NCBI RefSeq assembly: GCF_000812965.1
Contig: NZ_JSYN01000041.1
Span: forward strand, 1-38,987
DNA length: 38,987 nt
Reading direction: 5' to 3'
Origin: Pedobacter kyungheensis
Lineage (GTDB): Bacteria; Bacteroidota; Bacteroidia; Sphingobacteriales; Sphingobacteriaceae
Made by a program: the position numbers and the translations under genes. The notes beneath the pieces were generated by a model. The model did no database searches, was not told the DNA's origin, and was given only the letters and a program-made list of their open reading frames with translations. Of this stretch, positions 1-5,872 are shown in pieces (the stretch's first letter is position 1; each line of letters opens with the position of its first letter).

Positions 1-125
1 AATTGTAACTGTGATTTAGCCAATCCATACATATTGGAAAGTTCATGTACAGAGTGTTCTTCTTTGATTACCTTGTTGACTAAATCAAGTTTAAACTGAT
101 AGTCATATTTTTGTTTTCTACTCAT
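1..125 (-). CDS. IS3-family transposase OrfA, N-terminal part (runs off window)
   Basis: The reverse strand encodes an open frame from ATG at 125 to the window edge, 41 complete codons, beginning MSRKQKYDYQFKLDLVNKV and continuing into a helix-turn-helix-like stretch (EHSVHELSNMYGLAKSQLQ). This pattern is typical of the small DNA-binding OrfA of IS3 elements, which recognises the element ends and is normally joined to the DDE recombinase OrfB by frameshifting. OrfB would lie outside the window. The start lies just inside the presumed element end at 144-168. The family is fairly secure; the subgroup (IS150-like) is a guess, and intactness cannot be judged. Confidence 0.75.
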   Translation of the reverse strand, partial: MSRKQKYDYQFKLDLVNKVIKEEHSVHELSNMYGLAKSQLQ

Positions 126-130
126 AAAAA

Positions 131-163
131 ATGCCCCAAAAAGTGTCTAACTTTTTGGGGCAT
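131..163. repeat. 13-bp hairpin at the IS end
   Basis: ATGCCCCAAAAAG at 131-143 is perfectly complementary to 151-163, with loop TGTCTAA. It sits between the transposase start and the flanking lipoprotein gene. In IS elements such hairpins can block read-through into the transposase or act as terminators; either role is inferred here. Confidence 0.7.
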
Positions 164-210
164 GTCCATTGAAAATTAATTCAAGGGCTTTTTGTATTGA
201 TAAAGTTAGA

Positions 211-429
211 CTAGTGTTTAACTTCAGTTGTAGTAGTTGTAGTTTTTACAGCTGTATCTTTAACTGTAGAATCTTTAACTGTAGTATCTTTTGCAGTAGT
301 ATCAGTAACGATAGTAGAAGAATCAGTTAAAGTAGTATCAGCGCCTTCAGCTTTTTTTTCTGATTTACAAGCAACAACTGATAAAGATAAAGCTAAAGCT
401 AAAAAGCCTAATTTGAATGCATTTTTCAT
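211..429 (-). CDS. Small Thr/Asp/Lys-rich lipoprotein, copy 1 of 3
   Basis: This 72-residue protein has a lipoprotein signal peptide with lipobox SVVAC and acylated cysteine at residue 21. The mature part is about 52 residues of low complexity: a charged KSEKKAEG head, then repeated DTT/VKD units and a six-threonine run ending in EVKH. It should be a small surface or periplasmic lipoprotein; no catalytic domain is visible and I do not recognise a family. It differs from copy 2 by only two residues (GADTTL versus GTDTTV). Its promoter-like motif lies at 465-493. The IS element sits immediately downstream, where the other copies have a hairpin terminator, so its transcript end may have been altered. 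Confidence 0.85.
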   Translation of the reverse strand: MKNAFKLGFLALALSLSVVACKSEKKAEGADTTLTDSSTIVTDTTAKDTTVKDSTVKDTAVKTTTTTTEVKH

Positions 430-464
430 TTTAAAATTTTTTTAAGTAATTAATTAATTCGTTA

Positions 465-493
465 TTAATACGCGGCACTAAAAAAGGTAACCC
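465..493 (-). promoter_or_regulatory. Putative ECF-sigma promoter of lipoprotein copy 1
   Basis: On the minus strand GGGTTACC (493-486) is followed after exactly 14 bp by GTATTAA (471-465), 35 bp before the start codon. The same pair at the same spacing precedes copies 2 and 3 and the sigma gene. The layout fits a -35/-10 promoter. Confidence 0.65.
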
Positions 494-523
494 ATTAAAT
501 CGAAAAAAATGAAATAAAAATAA

Positions 524-555
524 AAATGGCCTTAAAACTTAATTTAAGGCCATTT
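524..555 (-). terminator. Hairpin terminator of lipoprotein copy 2
   Basis: ATGGCCTTAAA at 526-536 pairs perfectly with 543-553 around a 6-base loop, extended by flanking A/T pairs. Read on the minus strand it is followed by a T-rich run, as expected for an intrinsic terminator. Confidence 0.75.
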
Positions 556-574
556 CTTTATATTAAAGTTAAGA

Positions 575-793
575 CTAGTGTTTAACTTCAGTTGTAGTAG
601 TTGTAGTTTTTACAGCTGTATCTTTAACTGTAGAATCTTTAACGGTAGTATCTTTTGCAGTAGTATCAGTAACGATAGTAGAAGAATCAGTTACAGTAGT
701 ATCAGTGCCTTCAGCTTTTTTTTCTGATTTACAAGCAACAACTGATAAAGATAAAGCTAAAGCTAAAAAGCCTAATTTGAATGCATTTTTCAT
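575..793 (-). CDS. Small Thr/Asp/Lys-rich lipoprotein, copy 2 of 3
   Basis: This is the middle copy of the tandem triplet: 72 residues, the same signal peptide and lipobox cysteine at residue 21, and the same low-complexity tail. It differs from copies 1 and 3 by a few residues (T30 and V34 in place of A and L). Upstream and downstream DNA is also conserved, including the promoter motif at 830-858 and the terminator at 524-555, so the duplicated unit of about 364 bp is a complete transcription unit. Function is unknown. Shared control with the neighbouring sigma operon suggests an envelope-stress output or a signal fed back to the membrane protease; that is inference. Confidence 0.85.
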   Translation of the reverse strand: MKNAFKLGFLALALSLSVVACKSEKKAEGTDTTVTDSSTIVTDTTAKDTTVKDSTVKDTAVKTTTTTTEVKH

Positions 794-829
794 TTTAAAG
801 TTTTTTTAAGTAATTAATTAATTTACCTG

Positions 830-858
830 TTAATACAGCGAATTGAAAAAGGTAACCC
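830..858 (-). promoter_or_regulatory. Putative ECF-sigma promoter of lipoprotein copy 2
   Basis: On the minus strand GGGTTACC (858-851), 14 bp, then GTATTAA (836-830), 36 bp before the ATG at 793. The sequence between the boxes differs from copy 1, so the two boxes stand out as the conserved part. Confidence 0.65.
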
Positions 859-890
859 ATTAAATTGAAAAAAAATGAAATAAAAATAAA

Positions 891-920
891 AAAGGCCTTA
901 AAACTTAATTTAAGGCCTTT
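891..920 (-). terminator. Hairpin terminator of lipoprotein copy 3
   Basis: AAAGGCCTTAAA at 891-902 pairs perfectly with 909-920 (6-base loop), followed on the minus strand by a T/A-rich run. It is the counterpart of the hairpin at 524-555. Confidence 0.75.
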
Positions 921-939
921 TTTATATGTTAAAGTTAGA

Positions 940-1158
940 CTAGTGTTTAACTTCAGTTGTAGTAGTTGTAGTTTTTACAGCTGTATCTTTAACTGTAGAA
1001 TCTTTAACTGTAGTATCTTTTGCAGTAGTATCAGTAACGATAGTAGAAGAATCAGTTAAAGTAGTATCAGCACCTTCAGCTTTTTTTTCTGAGTTACAAG
1101 CAACAACTGATAAAGATAGAGCTAAAGCTAAAAAGCCTAATTTGAATGCATTTTTCAT
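940..1158 (-). CDS. Small Thr/Asp/Lys-rich lipoprotein, copy 3 of 3
   Basis: This is the promoter-proximal copy next to the sigma factor gene: 72 residues, lipobox SVVAC with cysteine 21. The residue after the cysteine is Asn here but Lys in the other copies. In Bacteroidota the residues just after the lipid cysteine help decide surface export, so the change could matter, though the rest of the head (SEKKAEG) is unchanged. Its promoter-like motif at 1190-1218 is the most divergent (GCATTAA instead of GTATTAA). The gene is divergent from the sigma factor gene across about 200 bp. The role of the family is unknown. Confidence 0.85.
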   Translation of the reverse strand: MKNAFKLGFLALALSLSVVACNSEKKAEGADTTLTDSSTIVTDTTAKDTTVKDSTVKDTAVKTTTTTTEVKH

Positions 1159-1189
1159 TTTTTGAATTTTTTAAGTAATTAATTTCCTG

Positions 1190-1218
1190 TTAATGCCGCA
1201 AAGGTAAAAAGGTAACCC
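1190..1218 (-). promoter_or_regulatory. Putative ECF-sigma promoter of lipoprotein copy 3
   Basis: On the minus strand GGGTTACC (1218-1211), 14 bp, then GCATTAA (1196-1190), 31 bp before the ATG at 1158. It lies back to back with the sigma gene's distal motif at 1261. Confidence 0.6.
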
Positions 1219-1260
1219 GATAATTTGAAAAAAAGTTAAAATATTTTTTTCGCCTGGTTT

Positions 1261-1290
1261 GGGTTACCCCTGATATCAAGATTGTATTAA
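1261..1290 (+). promoter_or_regulatory. Putative distal autoregulated promoter of the sigma gene
   Basis: GGGTTACC at 1261-1268 is followed after 15 bp by GTATTAA at 1284-1290. The pair matches the motif in front of the lipoprotein genes and points toward the sigma gene, leaving a leader of roughly 60-65 bases. Confidence 0.55.
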
Positions 1291-1328
1291 GCAGGATAGT
1301 AGCTATAAATATTTTTTTGTCTAATATT

Positions 1329-1357
1329 GGGTTACTATTTATAGAAAAATGTATTAA
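1329..1357 (+). promoter_or_regulatory. Putative proximal autoregulated promoter of the sigma gene
   Basis: GGGTTACT at 1329-1336, 14 bp, GTATTAA at 1351-1357. The -10-like box ends only three bases before the GTG start at 1361, so a transcript from here would be leaderless or nearly so. Alternatively the site modulates the distal promoter. Confidence 0.5.
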
Positions 1358-1360
1358 CTA

Positions 1361-1930
1361 GTGAATAACAGTTTAAAGAGTTCAGTTCCAACAGATAGAG
1401 AGGTTATTTTAGGTATTCTAAATAACTCAGCAGATACGCTTAACAAGTTATACAAGGGCTATTATGCGATGGTTTTGCAATTTATCCTCAATAATAACGG
1501 GGATGAAGACGATGCAAAGGATGTATATCAGGAGGCCATCATTATTTTGTATAACAAGGTTAAGGAAGGCAATTTTGAATTGAGCAGTAAGCTTAAAACA
1601 TATATTTATTCGGTGTGCAGGCGCATCTGGCTGAAGAAACTTAATCTTAACAGCAAAAAGGCCGGCAATATTACCGATTATGAAGATGTGTTTGCTGTAG
1701 AGGAGGATGTAGAACAACATGAAGAGAAAGATGCGGCATTTGTAAAAATGCAATCAGCCCTCGATCACCTTGGCGAACCCTGTAAAACCATTATTCAGGA
1801 TTTTTATATCCACAATTTATCCATGCAGGATATTTGCGAAAAATTTGGCTACACCAATACGGATAATGCCAAAACGCAGAAATATAAATGCCTGCAAAGG
1901 TTAAAGAAATTATTTTTTCAACACCAGTAA
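1361..1930 (+). CDS. ECF-type RNA polymerase sigma factor
   Basis: This 189-residue sigma-70 family protein has only regions 2 and 4. Region 2 covers about residues 24-90, with the acidic helix GDEDDAKDVYQEAIIIL and the -10-contacting stretch TYIYSVCRRIWLKKL. Region 4 covers about residues 135-187, with the helix-turn-helix MQDICEKFGYTNTDNAKTQK. It should direct RNA polymerase to promoters bearing the bipartite motif found five times upstream. The GTG start is chosen because an in-frame TAA lies at 1355-1357 and the next ATG would delete the first helix of region 2. The next gene starts five bases after its stop, indicating co-transcription with the fused anti-sigma/protease. Confidence 0.88.
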   Translation: MNNSLKSSVPTDREVILGILNNSADTLNKLYKGYYAMVLQFILNNNGDEDDAKDVYQEAIIILYNKVKEGNFELSSKLKTYIYSVCRRIWLKKLNLNSKKAGNITDYEDVFAVEEDVEQHEEKDAAFVKMQSALDHLGEPCKTIIQDFYIHNLSMQDICEKFGYTNTDNAKTQKYKCLQRLKKLFFQHQ

Positions 1931-1935
1931 TTGAA

Positions 1936-3033
1936 ATGAGAAACGATTTGGAGTTAGATGCAATTATCGAAGATTATCTTTTAGGTAAACTTAATCCACA
2001 GGAAACTGAGGCCTTTGAACAGTTACGTCGCAATGATGCTACTGTAGATCATAAGGTGGTTTCGCATAAATTCTTTTTAGAATCTATGGAAGCTTTTGCA
2101 GAACAGCTGCGTTTAAGAGAACAGTTAAATCACATTCATGGCGAAATTGATGTAGAAAGCCTTGCCGATACACTGAGGCCACATCCGTCGAAAGTGGTGC
2201 AATTATGGCGCAAACACAAGTCGGCGCTTGCTGTTGCTGCTTCTTTTCTGGTACTTTCTTTAGTATCGGTTTACTCTATTCAGCATAATAATAAACAAGA
2301 GGCTATTTATGAGAAAATGAGTAGAGAGATCTCGCGTGTAAAACAGTCTCAAAATAACCTTGTTCTTGATGTTAGAGCAAATAGCATGCATAACTCGCCT
2401 AAAAAACCTAATCCTGGTAATTTTGGCGGAACGGGTTTTGCTGTTTCAACAAACGGATATATCCTAACCAATCTTCATGTGGTAAACGGTGCAGATTCTT
2501 TATTTGTTCAAAATAGTAAAGGAGAGTCATTTAAAGTAAAATCTGTTTATACCGATCCACAAAATGATATCGCTATCCTTAAAATTAGTGATAAACATTT
2601 CAATGGATTATCTACCATTCCTTATACCATTAAAAAGAGCTTAAGTAGTATTGGTGAAAACGTATATACCTTAGGTTACCCTAAAGATGATATTGTATTG
2701 GGCGAAGGATCTGTAAGTTCGAGAAGTGGCTTTGTAGGCGATACTACTCAATATCAGGTATCTATTTTGGTTAATCCAGGCAATAGTGGAGGTCCGCTTT
2801 TAGATAACAATGGAAATTTGGTTGGTATTATCAGTGGTAAGCAAGATCAGACAGAAGGCGCTGCATTTGCAATTAAATCAAAATATATTCTGGAAGCCAT
2901 GAGGGCAATTCCACAAGATTCGTTGGGTGTAAACAGATTAAGTGCTAACAAGAAAAGTTTATTGACGGGGTTGAAACGCACTAAACAGATTGAGAAGCTT
3001 GAGGATTATGTTTTCATGATTAAAGTATACTAA
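1936..3033 (+). CDS. Membrane protein: anti-sigma-like N-terminus fused to trypsin-like serine protease
   Basis: The protein has 365 residues from ATG 1936; a longer frame is open upstream but overlaps the sigma gene. Residues 5-35 (IIEDYLLGKLNPQETEAFEQL) resemble the cytoplasmic N-terminus of Bacteroidota anti-sigma factors, without a zinc HxxxCxxC motif. Basic residues WRKHK precede one membrane helix at about 96-115. Residues 160-320 form a DegP/HtrA-like chymotrypsin-fold domain with a complete triad: His181 (TNLHVV), Asp211 (QNDIAIL), Ser284 (GNSGGPL). No PDZ domain follows. Predicted topology puts the N-terminus inside and the protease in the periplasm. Coupling to the sigma gene suggests that it holds the sigma factor at the membrane and releases it after a proteolytic signal. 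The domain reading is strong, the mechanism inferred. Confidence 0.85.
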   Translation: MRNDLELDAIIEDYLLGKLNPQETEAFEQLRRNDATVDHKVVSHKFFLESMEAFAEQLRLREQLNHIHGEIDVESLADTLRPHPSKVVQLWRKHKSALAVAASFLVLSLVSVYSIQHNNKQEAIYEKMSREISRVKQSQNNLVLDVRANSMHNSPKKPNPGNFGGTGFAVSTNGYILTNLHVVNGADSLFVQNSKGESFKVKSVYTDPQNDIAILKISDKHFNGLSTIPYTIKKSLSSIGENVYTLGYPKDDIVLGEGSVSSRSGFVGDTTQYQVSILVNPGNSGGPLLDNNGNLVGIISGKQDQTEGAAFAIKSKYILEAMRAIPQDSLGVNRLSANKKSLLTGLKRTKQIEKLEDYVFMIKVY

Positions 3034-3070
3034 TCAGAAGAACCCCCCAAATAAATTAATATGCTTAAAT

Positions 3071-3099
3071 CCTGCCGATTCATTTCTGCAGGGTTTTTT
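3071..3099 (+). terminator. Terminator of the sigma/protease operon
   Basis: CCTGC at 3071-3075 pairs with GCAGG at 3088-3092 across a 12-base loop and is followed by a run of six T. It lies 38 bases after the protease gene's stop codon. Confidence 0.65.
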
Positions 3100-3163
3100 G
3101 TTTAAATTGTAATTTCTGTGTTGTAAAATAATATAATATCTATGTATTTACTATAGTATTGTT

Positions 3164-3171
3164 TAGATTTG
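3164..3171 (+). promoter_or_regulatory. Possible -7 box of the peroxiredoxin gene
   Basis: TAGATTTG fits the Bacteroidota -7 consensus TAnnTTTG and lies 28 bases before the ATG at 3199. I found no good TTTG box at the usual -33 distance, so this is a weak call. Confidence 0.3.
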
Positions 3172-3198
3172 TTTTAAGCAAATTTAAATATCATTGTT

Positions 3199-3834
3199 AT
3201 GAGTATAAGACTAGGCGATACCGCTCCAAATTTCCAGGCCAATACTTCCATTGGCGAAATAGATTTTTACGATTATTTAGGCGACAGCTGGGGCGTATTG
3301 TTTTCGCACCCTGCCGATTATACACCGGTTTGTACCACAGAGTTGGGTAGAACAGCCGCCTTAAAAGGTGAATTTGAGAAAAGAAACGTAAAAGTGTTGG
3401 CTTTGAGCGTCGATTCAGCCGAATCTCACAAAGGCTGGATCAGCGATATTAACGAAACGCAAAATACATCAGTTGAGTTTCCGATTATTGCCGATCCGGA
3501 TCGTACCGTAGCAAACCTTTATGATATGATTCATCCGAATGCATCTGAAACTCTGACGGTAAGATCATTGTTTGTGATCAGTCCCGATAAAAAAGTAAAG
3601 TTAACCATTACTTACCCTGCATCTACAGGCCGGAATTTTAACGAAGTATTGCGTGTTATTGACTCGTTACAGCTTACTGCAAATTATAGTGTAGCTACAC
3701 CAGCCGATTGGAAAGATGGTGAAGATGTAATTGTAGTAAACAGCATTAAAACAGAAGATATTCCGGCCAAATTTCCGAAAGGACACCAGGTTATTAAGCC
3801 ATATCTACGTACTACACCACAACCGAATAAGTAA
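3199..3834 (+). CDS. 1-Cys peroxiredoxin (Prx6 family)
   Basis: This 211-residue thiol peroxidase reduces hydrogen peroxide and organic peroxides in the cytoplasm. The peroxidatic site PADYTPVCTTE gives Pro38, Thr42 and Cys45. No second cysteine is present, so resolution must use an external thiol, as in Prx6 enzymes. The C-terminal extension (about 165-211, containing TPADWKDGEDVIV) is characteristic of this subfamily, and the length matches the usual 210-220 residues. It is a single-gene unit between the terminator at 3071 and the cold shock gene. It might contribute to the same stress biology as the upstream module, but no shared promoter motif is present. Confidence 0.93.
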   Translation: MSIRLGDTAPNFQANTSIGEIDFYDYLGDSWGVLFSHPADYTPVCTTELGRTAALKGEFEKRNVKVLALSVDSAESHKGWISDINETQNTSVEFPIIADPDRTVANLYDMIHPNASETLTVRSLFVISPDKKVKLTITYPASTGRNFNEVLRVIDSLQLTANYSVATPADWKDGEDVIVVNSIKTEDIPAKFPKGHQVIKPYLRTTPQPNK

Positions 3835-3888
3835 TTGAATAAAAATTTTCCTGTTTACGCAACTTTCTTGTTGAAGAGCTAAATTGGG

Positions 3889-3919
3889 ATTGCTTTATAT
3901 CTGCAAATTATTATATTTG
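3889..3919 (+). promoter_or_regulatory. Probable promoter of the cold shock gene
   Basis: ATTG at 3889-3892, 19 bp, then TATATTTG at 3912-3919, close to the Bacteroidota TTTG / TAnnTTTG pattern. It implies a leader of roughly 115-120 bases before the ATG at 4044; long leaders are common for cold shock genes. Confidence 0.45.
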
Positions 3920-4043
3920 GTAGTTTTGTTTTGATATTAACGCTTTATCTGATTGTTTTATTAACGATAATGATCAATTGGTTAAATTAAATGCGAATCA
4001 AAGCGTAAGGGTTTATTTATTTTATACAATTTTTTATTTTTTT

Positions 4044-4241
4044 ATGGCAACCGGAAAAGTTAAATGGTTTAATACGCAAAAAGGCTTCGGATTTATTGTG
4101 CAAGAAGACAATAAAGACCTATTTGTGCATTTTAAAGATGTTTTAGGTGGAATCGAAAGCTTAAAAGAGAACGACACGGTAGAATTTGAAGTAGCTGAAG
4201 GCAGAAAAGGTTTACAAGCTGTAAACGTTAAGAAAGTTTAA
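4044..4241 (+). CDS. Cold shock protein (CspA family)
   Basis: This 65-residue single cold shock domain begins MATGKVKWFNTQKGFGFI. RNP1 (KGFGFI) and RNP2 (LFVHF) carry the aromatic residues that stack on single-stranded RNA or DNA. Such proteins act as RNA chaperones in the cytoplasm. I chose ATG 4044 because the frame is open upstream but the extra 22 residues are unlike any family member, whereas starting here gives the usual length. The gene has a long AT-rich leader, a plausible promoter at 3889-3919 and a strong terminator just after it, so it is probably monocistronic. Confidence 0.93.
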   Translation: MATGKVKWFNTQKGFGFIVQEDNKDLFVHFKDVLGGIESLKENDTVEFEVAEGRKGLQAVNVKKV

Positions 4242-4269
4242 GCAATAAAATACTTATTTATTCATCCCT

Positions 4270-4310
4270 TGCGAAAAGCTTTTCTACTAAGAAAGGCTTT
4301 TCGCATTTTT
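4270..4310 (+). terminator. Terminator of the cold shock gene
   Basis: GCGAAAAGC at 4271-4279 pairs perfectly with GCTTTTCGC at 4296-4304 and is followed by a T-rich run (ATTTTT). Confidence 0.8.
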
Positions 4311-4340
4311 AGCTACTATTGACACGCCCTATAGAAAAAT

Positions 4341-4480
4341 CGTCATTTCGACTGGAGCCGGCCGGTTCTTCACCGGTGGCGGAATGGAGAAATCTATTGA
4401 GACAGATTTAGCTTCGCTGAGCCTTCGGGTTCTCGACTACATTGCCCCCCGATAGCTGTCGGGGCCGTTCGAAATGACGA
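4341..4480. repeat. Interspersed palindromic intergenic element (CGTCATTTCGA type)
   Basis: CGTCATTTCGA at 4341-4351 is repeated in inverse at 4469-4479. Between them lie smaller hairpins, including CCCCGA/TCGGGG around 4447-4464. The interior contains GGAGAAATC and TTCGCTGAGCC words of the REP-like elements common between genes in Sphingobacteriaceae and Flavobacteriia. A related piece occurs at 33297-33390. No coding capacity is apparent. Confidence 0.65.
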
Positions 4481-4553
4481 CTCCGGAGGTGGCTGTCATT
4501 CATATTGATCTTTATAAAATAAATTACCCTCAGCACGACGCTGGAAGTCTAGG

Positions 4554-5738
4554 CTAGTAATATTGTACAATCGATGTCTTTAAAATCACATTATCACCAT
4601 TGGCAACCTTGGTAAATATTAAAAACTGATCTTGAGCAGGTTTGATTTTATATTTTTTAACCAGGTCTTCGGGCTTTGCCGGGTAATTTCTTACAATTAC
4701 ATTTCCGGTTAAGTTTCCTGCCTTTTTAAGAGAAGCTGTATTCATGATCTCCTCAATCTGAAAGATCCGGCCTGGAAAGGTATTGTTTATTTCAGGAGCA
4801 GTGTAAAGCTGCGTTTGTGGGTGCAGTTTTAATAAACCGTAAGTTGAACCAATTAAATTAAACGCACCTGACTTTAATAAAGCAGCATCTGGCTCATACA
4901 AGTAGCCGGAAGCGCTGAGGTGATGAGCAAAACTTACGGGTGATTGGCTTAACGATCTTTTGAATGAAAATACTTTCTCGGTTTCGTTTAAAGTTACCGC
5001 AATAATCTTTGTATCCTGAGCCGGTACGCGGTCTATTACCCATAAAAGCTCTTTACATTCGTTTTTTACACTCACGATATGGATTTCACTTACCTGTTTC
5101 AACTCTGCTAAACCAGCGGAAAGATCTAATAAGGGAGCAGTTTTAATGATAATCCGCTGCGCTTTTTCCAATAAGGTATCGATTATGCTTACCACATCAG
5201 GTGTACAGTCTTTAAGCATAAAAACCTTACCTTTTTCTGCCCTTCTTGCGGGGTCTACATAAATGGTGTCGAATTGTTTTTCTGCTGCATGGAGATAAGC
5301 AATGCCATCAGTGGCCTCGAATGCGATATTATTGGCATTTAAGGCGATTGCGTTGTGGCTGGCAATGGCAGAAAGTTCGGTGTTGATTTCGCAGTGAGTA
5401 ACATTAGCCACTTGTTTAGAGAAGTAATAGCTATCAACCCCAAAGCCACCAGTGATATCAATTAAACTATCGCCTTTGGCTAATTTTGATTTGTACTGAG
5501 CCGTAGTTTCCGAAGAAGTTTGCTCGATAGAGAGGACAGGAGGGTAGTAGATTTTAACTGTTCTGAACCAGGTTGGTAGTTTCTTTTCCGATTTCTTTTT
5601 AGCGGTAATCTGTGTAGCAAGCTCGGCCGCGGTAATCCCCTCAAAAGGACTTTTAGCCAGCGCAATCTGATTTACATCTGCAGTTAAGTGCACATCGATG
5701 TATTGTTGTACGGCAGTGGCTAAAAGGTTGTTGTTCAT
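4554..5738 (-). CDS. Class I SAM-dependent methyltransferase with THUMP-like C-terminus
   Basis: The protein has 394 residues when started at ATG 5738. The frame is open 16 codons further, but those codons lie in a tandem DNA repeat and translate to repetitive sequence, so the inner start is preferred. The Rossmann-fold methyltransferase core has motif I DITGGFG at 94-100, acidic residue Glu117 (HCEIN), and a DPARR catalytic-type motif at 162-166. The C-terminal part (about 290-394) fits the THUMP-like domain of Bacteroidota proteins with this architecture. The substrate is probably RNA, but I cannot name it. It stands alone, flanked by repeats on both sides. Confidence 0.8.
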   Translation of the reverse strand: MNNNLLATAVQQYIDVHLTADVNQIALAKSPFEGITAAELATQITAKKKSEKKLPTWFRTVKIYYPPVLSIEQTSSETTAQYKSKLAKGDSLIDITGGFGVDSYYFSKQVANVTHCEINTELSAIASHNAIALNANNIAFEATDGIAYLHAAEKQFDTIYVDPARRAEKGKVFMLKDCTPDVVSIIDTLLEKAQRIIIKTAPLLDLSAGLAELKQVSEIHIVSVKNECKELLWVIDRVPAQDTKIIAVTLNETEKVFSFKRSLSQSPVSFAHHLSASGYLYEPDAALLKSGAFNLIGSTYGLLKLHPQTQLYTAPEINNTFPGRIFQIEEIMNTASLKKAGNLTGNVIVRNYPAKPEDLVKKYKIKPAQDQFLIFTKVANGDNVILKTSIVQYY

Positions 5739-5743
5739 GGGGG

Positions 5744-5866
5744 AGTATTGAGTATCAAGTAGCAAGTATTGAGTATCAAGTAACAAGTATAGAATATCAA
5801 GTAATAAGTATCAGGTAGCAAGTATTAAGTGCTGATTACAGTCTTGATATTTGATACTCAATACTT
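5744..5866. repeat. 21-bp tandem repeat with inverted copy
   Basis: The unit AGTATTGAGTATCAAGTAGCA is repeated at 5744-5764, 5765-5785 and 5786-5806 with few changes, then a shortened copy at 5807-5820 and a degenerate start of another. TTGATACTCAATACTT at 5851-5866 is the exact reverse complement of part of the unit. It fills the gap between the methyltransferase and aspartokinase genes. Confidence 0.85.
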
Positions 5867-5872
5867 GAATTC

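Larger units (their letters stand above)
1..168 (-). mobile_element. End of an IS3-type insertion sequence
   Basis: The partial transposase gene is followed by a probable terminal inverted repeat at 144-168, which read from the element inward starts TGGACATGCCCC and includes AAAAAGTTAGACA. Bases 131-143 and 151-163 form a perfect 13-bp hairpin (ATGCCCCAAAAAG and complement, 7-base loop), so the end can also stop incoming transcription. The exact outer boundary is inferred, because the second end and any target duplication are outside the window. Confidence 0.6.
211..1218 (-). repeat. Tandem triplication, period 364-365 bp
   Basis: The three gene starts lie at 429, 793 and 1158, giving periods of 364 and 365 bp. 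Coding parts are nearly identical, and promoter motif, leader and terminator are conserved too. The most likely origin is recent unequal recombination with later homogenisation. Confidence 0.85.

Noticed and set aside
865..1059. Open frame on the plus strand across lipoprotein copy 3
   Set aside because: It is the antisense of low-complexity Thr/Asp codons and reads as Ser/Cys/Phe-rich nonsense.
1259..1275. GGGTTACCCC as a palindromic repressor operator only
   Set aside because: GGTTACC is nearly palindromic, but its fixed distance to GTATTAA at five sites fits a promoter better than an operator alone.
1888..1935. Upstream extension of the protease gene by 16 codons
   Set aside because: It overlaps the sigma gene and adds residues unlike anti-sigma N-termini; ATG 1936 is better.
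5744..5830. Tandem 21-bp units as a possible CRISPR array
   Set aside because: Units are directly adjacent with no unique spacers.
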